From the NCBI GenBank assembly GCA_022316685.1, contig JAKJHU010000026.1:620001-684000 (forward strand): a DNA stretch of 64,000 nucleotides, in the 5' to 3' direction. How positions within the stretch are numbered: the stretch's first letter is position 1; each line of letters opens with the position of its first letter. Origin of the DNA: Progne subis subis. Taxonomy: Eukaryota > Chordata > Aves > Passeriformes > Hirundinidae. Shown one piece after another: positions 1-10,210 of this stretch. The notes below the pieces were generated by a model, which was given only the letters and a program-made list of their open reading frames with translations, searched no databases and was not told the DNA's origin. The translations under genes were made by a program, and so were the position numbers.

Positions 1-655
1 AATTTATACAAACAAGATTCATGCGCCCCCCCCCCCCATTTAAATGAATACATGAAGTTTACAAAAGACTTTACATCAAGCTGCTAATTAATGCATGGTT
101 AAATGCTGTTTCTTTGCATTTCTTTGGTGAGTTTCATCGGAAGATTGCAGAAAAACCTGTGATGAGCTGCACTGTAGCAAGTACTTAAGGAAATGGCACT
201 GACAGTGACACCATAATATCGGTTTTGGCATTCCCCTGGATCTAACAGAAGTGAGTTTGACAGTGCTATATGCTTAGGAATGCAAGAATTCTCAGAAGGT
301 AACAGGTGACCCTGGCAAAGCTAATTTTTCAGAATTACTCAATAGAATAACTGCCAAAATGCTTTTTTGGAATATCTGAAAAAGTTAGGTTTGTGCAGGC
401 AAACATTGAAGTGGGGAATTCAGCTAAAATAGGCAAAAGATTTTAGAACAATCCTTGAAGGTCTTTTAATTCACTGTAATTATGTTCCAGAAAGACTGTG
501 AAGTTGCTATAGAATATTCGGTCAGAGTTCCTAAGAATTTGATTTGCTAAACATTAAGAATATTAAAAATCCTGGACCCCAGACTAAGAAATGAGTAACA
601 TTGAATCTAAAGCCTTATCAAGAGGCTGATCAGGATAAAGGGATGGTTTAGGAAA
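1..655. other. Non-coding flank
   Basis: AT-rich sequence with no convincing open frame on either strand. The only landmark is a run of 12 C at 26-37. It lies to the left of the ERV fragment; its left edge is cut by the window. Confidence 0.6.
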
Positions 656-1185
656 TGTCTAGATGAACAACTGGCTAAAAGTTATTTTAAATGATGCAAA
701 TATACTTTATTCGAATAAAGGGAAAGGCCATGGGGCATTTCCCCTGGGGTCTCTCAGTTTTTCAGAGGATGCAGCCTCCTTTTTATCCTAATTTCCTGGC
801 CACATTTCCCTCTCTCTTTCCCCATTGGCTGAGGTACTTGAGAGGTACAGACTTCCTGTGATGCCTAAGGCCTAAGATTCCCCTTTTAATGTATAAGTAC
901 CCTAATTTTTAATTCTTATGGGATTTATGGGTTTTCCCCATTGTTGCTTTCATCTTTCAATATTCAATTTCATTTAGAAACAAACCTATGGTTTGTTTGT
1001 AAAGGCAAGTATCTTCTTTTCCATTCATCAATCAGTAGAATCCTTCCTATTTTTTCTCTTATCTCTCAGTGCTAGTTTTATCTACCAGCAGACCTAGGGC
1101 TTGTTTGTAAAGACAAATCTTGTCATTCCTCTTAATCCTTCCTCTTTTATTTTTAATAATTGTCTTTACAAATTTTAGTTACCAT
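656..1185 (-). mobile_element. ERV 3' LTR, minus orientation
   Basis: This block directly follows the env remnant on the minus strand, where a 3' LTR should be. Read on the minus strand it has a CCAAT box near 829, a TATA-like GATAAAA near 784 and an AATAAA poly(A) signal at 707-712, in the order and spacing of a compact U3-R-U5. The likely outer end is TG at 656 on the plus strand (CA on the minus). The inner end is uncertain: TGTAAAGACA ending at 1170, or TGGTAAC ending at 1185. U3 contains an imperfect direct repeat of about 25 bp at 984-1008 and 1092-1116, 108 bp apart. No clear polypurine tract abuts the inner end, so the boundary is approximate. No 5' LTR is seen, so no target-site duplication can be tested. 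Confidence 0.6.
705..720. promoter_or_regulatory. Perfect 16-bp palindrome carrying poly(A) signals on both strands
   Basis: CTTTATTCGAATAAAG is its own reverse complement and places AATAAA on both strands. It sits where the R region of the minus-oriented LTR should end. The minus-strand copy is the expected LTR signal; the plus-strand copy could stop readthrough from the other side. That second role is inference. Confidence 0.6.
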
Positions 1186-1189
1186 TGAG

Positions 1190-2038
1190 TTAATTTTCTG
1201 TTTTTGGGTCTTTTTTGGCTTTGCAATTATTTGCAGTGACATCAATTTCTGGTCCTTTTGTAGCCATCTCTGGATCAGCAGGCAGGGCTACTACCTGCAT
1301 CCCTTTGATCACATGTTGAATAAGTTGTACTAAACAAGGGATCATGCATGGTAAAAAGATTAGAGTTGCTACAAGACATAAGATGAAAAAAAGCATTTGT
1401 TTAACCCATAGTCCACCAGGTAACCACAAAAACATGTCCCATTCCCATCCTTTCCATGTCTGGATCGGTACGAGCTAACTTTCTTATTCCTTTTGTTAAT
1501 TGTTTCACCACTTTTCCATCATCATCTATTTGCAAACAGCAGTTTGAGTCATATAATTTGCCACACACTCCTCCTTCTTCTGCTAATAAATATTCTAATA
1601 CCATCTGATGTTGGAATATTGCATTTCTCATCTGAGTAGATTGGTCGGCAAGAAGGTCAAGAGCTGTAGCTGTCTGGTTCATTATTACTTCAAAGACAGC
1701 TTGTACCCTAATTATCGAATTTAAATTATAAATGGGTTCTCTGGCACCTGATATTAATTCATTAGGATTCCATGTGGCTGGTCCATAGTGTTATATGATG
1801 TGTTTAGGTGGCCATTCATCCTTACCCCACTTTTGGGTGCTCCCTCCCACCAGGGGTGTATCAATTGACCGCTTTTCTCTAATTAGGTCATCATATACTT
1901 TGATTCCTAACTGATTTCCCTGAACTTGTGGTAGCAGAAAGAACAATGGTCTAATATACCCCACATAATGTATCCGTGACCAGTCTGGGGATAACCTGCA
2001 GTATACTAGTGTCCTGTAAAAAAAGTCCAAATAACATC
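1190..2038 (-). pseudogene. Endogenous retrovirus env remnant (C-terminal SU and TM), broken
   Basis: Remnant of a retroviral envelope gene, the protein that mediates receptor binding and membrane fusion. The segment 1791-2030 encodes what looks like the end of the surface subunit, including a basic R-E-K-R tetrad (about 1869-1880) that resembles a furin site. After an in-frame stop at 1791-1793 the same frame continues through 1401-1682. That part has a heptad/immunosuppressive-type region followed by the EGGVCG segment and a cysteine motif of the form C-x7-CC, typical of gammaretrovirus-like TM subunits, though the commoner spacing is C-x6-CC. A frameshift between 1401 and 1435 moves the reading into another frame (1190-1435), which carries a long hydrophobic membrane-spanning segment and a short cytoplasmic tail ending at 1190. 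The 5' part of env and all of gag and pol are missing, so this is a dead fragment. The family assignment rests on motif recognition only. Confidence 0.8.
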
Positions 2039-2056
2039 TGAAAATACTTTAGAATT

Positions 2057-2104
2057 ATTTCCACCAACATTTAATCAACTCTGCGATTAAATCTTGGTGG
2101 AAAT
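2057..2104. repeat. Near-perfect inverted repeat (hairpin)
   Basis: Two 20-bp arms (2057-2076 and 2085-2104) are reverse complements with one mismatch, separated by an 8-nt loop. Either strand could form a stable stem-loop. It begins just past the truncated env end, so it may mark the breakpoint or belong to another element. Confidence 0.8.
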
Positions 2105-3715
2105 CAACTCAACTAGTGACTCTAGTAAGAACTGTAAATGAAACACATTACATCTGCGTGAGACAGCTTGAATCATTGAATCAATATTCTCATTATAAGA
2201 GAAATAGACAAATCCTCTGAAAAAATAGCAACCCTTTCATATTTCTAAGTATGAAACACAAAAAGTACAATGAATAACCAGCTCTATTCATATTATCACC
2301 AAATTACTTGTTTTACAGTAGATTCTATAAAATACAACTAAGTTTCAGGAGAAAAAAACACTTTTGGCTTTGTGAAACGAAGAATCTAGTTCCAACTCAG
2401 ACTTTTCAAAAGGTCCTAACATTTCAAATCTCATTAGACATTGTATCCTTGAACAGGAACAAAACTGCAAATTTCTACTTTTCAAAATTTAGACAGTGTA
2501 AGCTTCTCAACTGAAAAAATGAAAAATATTATCTAAACTTTTTTTTAAATTGTTTAATTCAGTTAGGTTTTTTGGTTTTTTCCCCTTCTAATTAAAGACC
2601 AAGTTCTATGATTATAACTACTAGAAAATGACAACCCATATTTATAAAAATATGACAGCAGACATGCATTGAAAATTCTTTCCATTTTACAGAAAAAAAA
2701 CACAAAACAATCTTTATTAGGTGTGAAAATAAATGCAGCTGAAAAGGCCAGTATAGCAAGAACTTGAAAAAGGACTGGGGTTTTTCTTTGTGTAAATTGG
2801 AGAAATAGGGAGAAATAAATTGGGGGAGCTCAGTATAGGACTAGAATACCTTTTGAAAGCTCTTCATTACACTGCATATATACCAGCCCACAGTCATGCC
2901 ATTTATTCTAGTTTTCTTTCTATTGAAAACTTTACTATTTCTTCCATGTTAATTTCCAAATTTAAGACTTCAGAAGAAGGAGGAAGGGCTGTTTCTTTAA
3001 AAGAGACATGAGAAATATGCAAATCTGTGTGTTTGGTGATGAAGTGGCAGACAGAATTGCTACATTAAATCCAGAATCAACAAAAACTACAAACTGTATG
3101 GAGTAAAAAAGGAGTGAACAACAGAAAACTCATGTAGTTTCTGCCATTTCTGTACACAAGTCTGGGATACTGCAGTGTCTCTGTAAAAAAATACTACAAC
3201 ATCTGTTTAAAAAAAAAAAAAAAAGGTCAGCTTTTATCTATTTTGCTGTGCAGTGGCATTGGAAAGGCCAAAATATCCAAACAGGAGGCATCATGAAATT
3301 TATTGGCAATGGCTCAATGAGATCACACACCAGCAAAAACACTTCAGCAACAGCACTGGCAGCTGCCTGCTGAGAGAGAATTCTACTAACAGAAGAGTTG
3401 GCTGGGAAAGGTAGAAGAAGAAAATAACTTCAGCGACTGGAAGCCAACCATCTCTTTCTTTTTCAGAATCAATCTCACTGAGTTACAGTAAGTTGTCATA
3501 CTGGGAGACACCACAGAAAGTGAAATAAGTTCAGCAGCAACAGCACGACTGAAAATTACTCATCAACAGGCATACTAAAAATGTGCTGCGAAATACAGAC
3601 AAATTTTCTCTCTGGGAACTGTGGTCCATATAAGCCAAAGCCAAGAAAAGTTGTATATTTGCAAAAGTTATTGAATAATTTAACTCTAACCACTAAAGTT
3701 TTATGATTTCAACTG
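2105..3715. other. Non-coding stretch
   Basis: AT-rich, no recognisable gene or repeat family. It includes a poly(A) run near 3209-3224. A strong minus-strand acceptor-like site sits near 3408 and a plus-strand acceptor/donor pair flanks 3467-3487; both are treated as weak candidates in the findings. Confidence 0.5.
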
Positions 3716-3781
3716 GAATCACAGAATCATGGAATTGTTTAAGTTGGATTGAACCTTTAAGATTATCGAGTCCACTGTTAA
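3716..3781 (-). mobile_element. CR1 LINE 3'-end scrap
   Basis: The plus-strand text ATCACAGAATCATGGAAT followed by a degenerate 'guanine-rich then TTTAAGAT.ATCGAGTCCA' pattern is the reverse complement of the conserved CR1 3' terminus. Only the last 65 bp or so survive, as is usual for 5'-truncated CR1 copies. Confidence 0.8.
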
Positions 3782-5899
3782 ATTACAGTTATCATTAAGA
3801 ATTTGTTTTCACTGGAAATTTTTACATCCTTTCCTACACATTTATTTATTTATACATTTGAAGTAAAATATTGAAGTAAATTAATAATAAAACTAGCAGT
3901 ACATTATTAAACAAGTCAAGTATCTTGGGTAGAGGGAAAGCTTATTTGTATTAGGGTGTAAGTTAGAAAGAAGCTGTGGATCAGTATCTGAAATCAACTA
4001 ATGAGTATTGTGACAGTCAACTAACAGAAAATAGGTATTTGTATTTGTCTTTAGGAGATTCTGTGTATTTGTCATACACTGTTTGCAGAATGTATGACCA
4101 TATTTTTGAACTGTAACATCCTATTGAGTTACAAAGGGAGTGGTAACTTCAGTGAGACCAGATGTCTACCAGCTGTTCATATACAGGGATGATCCTTACT
4201 CTAGAAAAGATATATAAACAACTTCTAAAAAGTAAAGCAGTATTTTTTGCCTTTAGCAATGTCTGTTGCAGATACCAGTAGGTGCAAAGACTACTTAGGA
4301 TGTTATGAACAAATATTTCATTGCATTTTACTTCACCCTGTCTCAAGGCAAAATGAGGCAACTAACTGTTAACAATGGTTAAAGTCCATGCCATAGCAAA
4401 TCAAACAACCGAAACACTAAAATAGACCGTGTGTTTTGGACACCTGGCACATTACCTACTATGTCAAAAGAGAGACACAATGAGCCCTTGTTTGAGCTGT
4501 ATAGCCCAGAGAGTTTACCAGAAGAGAATGAGTTTCCCTCACATTCTGATATCAGCTCTGGGCTGCATGCTTGAATTCTGAAGGTCACAGAAAGTGTGCC
4601 GTTGTTGAGGGAAGGAGGGGAAGGGAATAAAAGTGGTAAATGAATGATAGTATCAGAGAAGAGAAAAAAAAGTTGTGCTTAATGAATGCATTTCTTTTCT
4701 ATGGCAACTGTTTCTGGACTTCTCCCAGACCTATCTGAAATTCACAAAAACCACTACATACACCATGGATATTGTTCTTGGAAAGAACATTGGAATAGAA
4801 TCAGGCATCTCTCTTCTCTTAGTTCTAAGGGGATGTTTGAAAAATTCCATTCTAATTTTTTCTGTCCCAGGAAAATGGAATATTGTCATTTGGAACTTCT
4901 CTGGGTACTCTCATTCTTTCTTATATATTATGAGGTTAGACTATCAATCTTACAGTTTTAAACCACAAGGCAAATTGAGATGGAAGAGAGTATCACTACA
5001 TACATCATAAGCATTTTCTCCTGGTTTGACTTCTTTTAGATGGCTTGGAAAGCCCCACATGGGCTTGGAAAATGATCTGAGATGTTTCCTTTCTGTGGCC
5101 TGATAAAGAGGAGAGGAAGAAAACATAGCCCAAAGAGAGGGCTGAATTATTAAATAAGACAATATACTTACAGTTAAATTTGAGGAACCAGTCTAGTTTA
5201 ATTAATTTTATTGTCTTATTAAAATAATAAATGTCTGTCTTAAGTCAATACTACACTGACATGATTAATTTTCTGTTAACCTAGATGGTTTTAACATTCC
5301 ATACACAGTGCCAGTTTATGCCACTCATTCCCTGAGGATTAGATTTCATTATGTTTATCCATAGCAGTCAGTGAGCTGCTATGCATGAAGATTAAATTAT
5401 TCTAATGAGACCACTCATGAAACAAAGATAAAACATCATGCGGGAACATGGCAGAATATGACTTCATGGTGATACTTTAATCCAGTACTTAAAGATTTTC
5501 CTCTGCTTGCATTCCTTCCGCTTGCAAACTTAGATATCCACTCCCATCTTTCTATGGCACGCTACCTTCCACTTGCTTTAAAGAGGTTCAGGCTGCTGTA
5601 AACTTTCTTAAACCAGACTAAAACTTAGGTCAAAAACTAAAGTCTATGGACATTGACAGCAGGACAGGAGGACTATGGAGATGCTGTTTGCCACAGTAGA
5701 GAGTTCATGAGGCCATGGCTTGACTAGAGTTCAACTGTGAATGCCAAAAAAGGGCTTTTTGGAATATTTTAACAGAAAAAAGATTAGAGGTAACACAGAT
5801 TTAGTACTTGATGAGGTCAGTCCACCTAAAAATAGGGACAAAGGCAAAGCAGAGATTTTTAATGTCTTATTGAAGGAGATGATTTTTCCCACTCATCTC
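3782..5899. other. Non-coding stretch with one possible terminal exon
   Basis: No recognised gene or repeat. Two overlapping plus-strand frames (4675-5010 and 4686-4961) are open but show no protein signature. A strong minus-strand acceptor at 5100-5102 opens the candidate terminal exon listed separately. Confidence 0.5.
5036..5099 (-). CDS. Possible terminal exon of the minus-strand gene (weak)
   Basis: A pyrimidine-rich tract followed by TATCAG lies just upstream on the minus strand, one of the best acceptor sites in the window. In the phase needed to follow the 15242-15338 exon (one base completing a TGG codon) the frame runs 20 codons, starting PQKGNISDHFPS, to a TAA at 5036-5038. A different phase stays open longer (49 codons) with a GTATGT donor, so the frame is not settled. 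The link to the upstream exons is inference. Confidence 0.2.
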
Positions 5900-6400
5900 T
5901 GTGGCCTTGTCTGAAGTCCTGTGTGCAGTTTTCGGGCATCACAATAAGTGAAGTGTATGAATCTTTTAGTAAACTTCCAAAGGAGGACTACAAAGGTGGT
6001 GAAAAGTCTCAAAGATTAAACTTATGAGAAGAGGCTGGGATCATTTGGTTTGTTCACCTTGGAGAAGGCTAAGGGCAACCTCGTCACAGTCTACAGCTTA
6101 CTCAATGGAGGCAGCAGAGGGGAAGGTGCTGATCTCCAACCTCCGATGACTAGTGATAGGTCACAAAGACATGAAGTGAAGTTGTATCATGAGAAGTTGA
6201 GGTGTGATATTAGAAAACAGTTCTTCATTGAGAGGGTGATCTCTCACTGGAACAGTCTCCAGAGAAGGGTTCATTGTGCCAAGCCTGCCAGAGTTCCAGA
6301 ATATCTAGATAATTTTATCCCCATGGTTTAGTTTCGTTTTGTTTTAGGTCATTTTACAAGGAGAACGAAGGTGGACTCAATGATTCTTATGGATGTCTTA
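5900..6400 (+). mobile_element. CR1 LINE fragment, 3' part
   Basis: Sense-strand resemblance to the CR1 3' end: 'CAGTT.TCGGGCATCAC', then 'GAGAAGAGGCTGGGATC', 'GGAGAAGGCTAAGGGCAACCT' and 'AGTTCTTCATTGAGAGGGTGA'. It ends near TCAATGATTCTTATGG. Diverged and 5'-truncated; the frame at 6050-6331 is chance within the repeat. Confidence 0.8.
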
Positions 6401-8188
6401 TAAATTGATATATTCTATGTGTTTAAAATTTACCTGAAACAAATATATTAGACAAATACTAAAAAATCTAGAAAAAAAAAAATTAGAATGAAAGACCAGT
6501 ACAGCTCTCATGTAAACACAAGACTAAATATTCTCATATGACAGCTATTTCTACTGCAAAGAAAGTTTCACAGTTATAGTAGCAAAACAGCCATCTGCTC
6601 CTGGTAGCAGGTTCAAACTTACAAGGCTTTCCTCTGTGCATATGTGAAATGTTTGACTCATGCAATGATTTTTTAGTCCCTCTTCACATGAAATGCTCTC
6701 AGTCATACCAGCCTAGATATTTACTCAGGTACCAGATATTGTATAAGGCAATGGAATAACTTGGTCTTACTTGTGCCGTTTTCCCAGTGGCTCTCACTGA
6801 TCCCTTTTGTAGTTTTCTACATTTAGCTATGACCAACTGAGGCACCATAAGTATAAAAATCAGTTTTATTGTGGCTTTCCCTCTTTTCTTTTTACAGATA
6901 CAGAAAATGGGGCTGCTATATGTTTTACTCCTTTTTGGTTCACTTGTTATTTATGCAGGGCTTTCTCCTCAATAGAATGTAACCCAGTTTATAGTAGCTA
7001 AAAATGTGGGCAGTATATTCTGGGTTTGTTTTTTGGCAGATGTTGTTTCACCTTCTTTCTACTCAGTCATTCTGCCTGATTCCATGTTCAATACTGCCTC
7101 TTTTCAGAGTCATAAATAGTGTTTAAGCTTACAATAATCTCCTCATAAACAAATTCTCTCTTGTTAACCTCATCCTTTTTATTAATAGGTACTAATGCAT
7201 TGAATTCCATTGTGCTTTATTAGTGCTGCATTAGTTGACAAAAGGTTTGAAGGGCAATTCATTCTCACCTATGATCATTCTCTTCAGTACTAAGCTATTT
7301 TTCTGTATTTTTCTTTGGGACTTCCATCATAAAGCTAAGTGTTACTTCAGCTATAGAAGCTTTCAAGCATGCTAGAATGAGTGGGACATTATACACAGCT
7401 CAGATTGCTAATACTGCAGCATGATGAGGATTGGGTTTTTTATAGGAAGTAAAGGTGGACTAATAACTCAGAGCTGTCATAGTGAGGAAATCTTCCTCAC
7501 ATTTCTTCATCTTCCTCCTGATCCTGAACCATTTGCTGCACTTTTCTGGTCCTTCTGTAAACTTTTTTAACATTATATTGACAGGAAACAATCAGAAAAT
7601 TTCCTCCTATATAACAGTATTTAAAGTAGCCATGAAAGAGTCTAAGAAATGAAGGAGCTGGCAAAAAGGTAGAGAAAGGATGACTGAAACAGTTCATTTA
7701 ACAACAGTGGATTGTTATAGCACCTGTCTACAAGTACAGGTAGTGTGTTTCTGGAAGTGTGTTCTCTGTCAAGTAAATTTTTATCCAGGAAATATACTTA
7801 AGATAGTGTTTTCATAGCAAGATGGCAGATGGAACTTGTTCTATAAATGACAAATTGCCTCACGGAATGTGTGACAGGGCTGAGGCACCCAATTGGCCTT
7901 GAGAAGCAAAAAGACCTTCACAGGACCAGGGACATCAAAAAGTCTTTTTTTTCCTTCCACGACTACCTTTTCCTTCCTTGTGGATGGAAAAAAAAGTGTA
8001 ACCTCTGCATCAACAGAAGTCTCTGTCACATCAAGGGGCATTACTATATAATGGGAACAAAATCTGAACTAAAAAGATAGGTATGCAGTTAGATCTTAAT
8101 GGATCCCAGACAATGCACTCAGGCTGTCCTTTCTTATACACAACTGGAACAATATACATTGCTTCCCCATGCTTCTATTCTATTACTC
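6401..8188. other. Non-coding stretch
   Basis: No recognised repeat. One plus-strand acceptor-like site (AG at 6896-6897) is followed by a 22-codon frame at 6907-6975 that looks like a signal peptide; it is reported as a weak finding only. Confidence 0.5.
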
Positions 8189-8210
8189 TTTTTTTTTTTT
8201 TTTTTTTTTT
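8189..8210. repeat. Poly(T) run, about 22 nt
   Basis: Homopolymer T followed by AATAAATAAAT. It could be the tail of an old minus-strand retroposed copy, but no parent element is recognisable next to it. Confidence 0.8.
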
Positions 8211-9551
8211 AATAAATAAATTATCTTTAACAGTGAGAATATTTCTTCAAAGAACCGAATTTTAGCACATCTTTTAGTCTGAACATGCAATATATATTCA
8301 TGCATATGTCTATAAATGAAGACACATGGAGTCTCAGTTTCATGACACAGTCGCAGGTAACACTCCATTGTGCTTCATTACAAAGAAAATAAAACTTTTT
8401 TTTCCCCTCTAAATTTAGGCAATTTCCTGTTCTGTTCTGCGTCTCACTCTACAAACTTCGTGCACATCATGTGTTTTACACTAGAGGGTTTAGTTTCAAT
8501 TATTTTTCTATTCATTGAATTTGCAAGCTCAAAAAGCACTTAATCAAGAGGTCTATTACTACTCTAACCTGACAAAAAAGGCAAAAAGACAAGAGTTACA
8601 TCTTGACAATTGTTGATGACATTAATAGATTTGAAAGTGGAATGGCAAGGTAACCTCTGTGTTCCTAAAGTTATTTGATCAACTTCTGAGATGAACCTTT
8701 GTTAAAGAACTCTGGCCTCTCCATAACATTTTTAGGTTTTATGTTTATTTTTTCTGAAGTGTAAAGACAGTTTTGATTTTCCCACCTGAAAGGCTGTGTA
8801 ACAAGTTGGATATTTAATGTGAATTAAAGGATAGCTTTCAATATATCAATCAGGTGAACTGGTACTTGTGTTTGTTACTTTTCATTTAGCTGATTGTTTT
8901 TCCAGGTTGATCTTCCTCTCTGACAGTCAATAAATACCTGGTATTGGACTTACTGTGTCCAATCAAGTACTGCACTGTTTTATTGAACAGTCTGTTGGGT
9001 TTTTTTGCTTTGAGTACTCAACAGTGTACAGAAATATTTTCTCTCACAGTATTTTTCTCATATCACTCTTAGAGGAAACTTAAAAATTGCTTGAAGTTTT
9101 TTGGGAAAAAATACCTTTGATACAATAAAAAGAGATTGTTCCACCTTGTAAAATCCGACAGACAAATGCTCAAGGAGTAAAAGTTTAAGAAATTAGGGAG
9201 AAAAAGCTGAGACAAGATCTTTACAAGAAGGAATGGTAGAAATTAATCTATCTATGAGAAGTCCAAGTATTGAAAACGTAACAATTGCTGGTAAAAATTT
9301 TCAATTAAATGACTGGCTGGAATTAAACAGAGAACTTCTTCCATGTTTTTCATCTTCTATAAACAAAAACTATGAATGAAAGTTTGTTGCACTTAAAAAA
9401 GAATATGAGCACTTAGCTCATGAAATTAATTTATGCTTAACATCAGAACATATGGTAGTGGTAGGAATAAACATACAATAAAAATATTTTTACATCAACC
9501 ATCAAGATTTACACTTCCACATTTCTTTCTCTACTTGAACAAAGCCTCCTG
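8211..9551. other. Non-coding stretch
   Basis: AT-rich sequence with no gene, recognisable repeat or notable structure. Confidence 0.5.
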
Positions 9552-9557
9552 CACTTC

Positions 9558-10205
9558 TGTCCTGGTTTAGAGCAAATTTGAGAGGAAATCTCTGAATGGG
9601 GTCCATTTGGGAAGAAAACTCAAATGCCCCTCTCTTAATTGGTCTGGGAAAAAAAATCTCCTTAAAGAAAAGTAGAAAAAACCAAATCATTTCAACAAAT
9701 AAAGTGCCTACAAGCACAAAAAATGAATAATATGAAAAAATAAAACCTCTTGCCATTCTGAAAAAAAGGCAAAATTGAGAAAGTTCATACCGTAAGTGGC
9801 AACTCAGTCACTTATCAGCCCCTCCAGCACTAGAGAATACCAGCCTGGGCCCCAGTGGAGCGCAGGTGTAAGCTCCCAGTACTCTTCTAAGTTTTCAGTC
9901 CAAAGTAGGCTTAAATAGTTCCCCACAAAAAAGGAAAAAACAGTCCAGAAAACTTCTCTGCTTCAGCTAGCTATAAACTAACTAAAACCAAAGAAAATCT
10001 CTGTCCTGGTGTCTGTCTGTACTACAGACAATGCTGTCCAAAAGCAGAATATAAAAGAATAAGTACAGTTTCTGAAAACAAACTGCACACTTCTCTTTAC
10101 TCCTCCTTCACTCTCAAAACCATTCTTAAAGGTACAAAACACAATATCCAACACAAACAGAACAGACGATTAAGAATACAAACATCATAAAGTTACCCTA
10201 AGACA
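9558..10205 (-). mobile_element. Solo LTR, ERVL-like
   Basis: The plus strand starts TGTCCTGGTTTAG and ends CCTAAGACA, giving short inverted termini (TGTC/GACA). It is flanked by ACTTC (9553-9557) and ACTTT (10206-10210), a plausible 5-bp target-site duplication with one mutation; 5 bp is usual for ERVL. The internal text resembles a common songbird LTR whose sense strand I believe is the minus strand, but orientation is less sure than identity. An alternative right end at 10087, with a perfect 6-bp flank CACTTC, is possible. The minus-strand frame 9502-9756 is chance. Confidence 0.65.
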
Positions 10206-10210
10206 ACTTT

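Noticed and set aside
4675..5010. 111-codon and overlapping 91-codon plus-strand frames
   Set aside because: No recognisable motif, atypical mix of aromatic residues, and mutually overlapping; best explained by chance.
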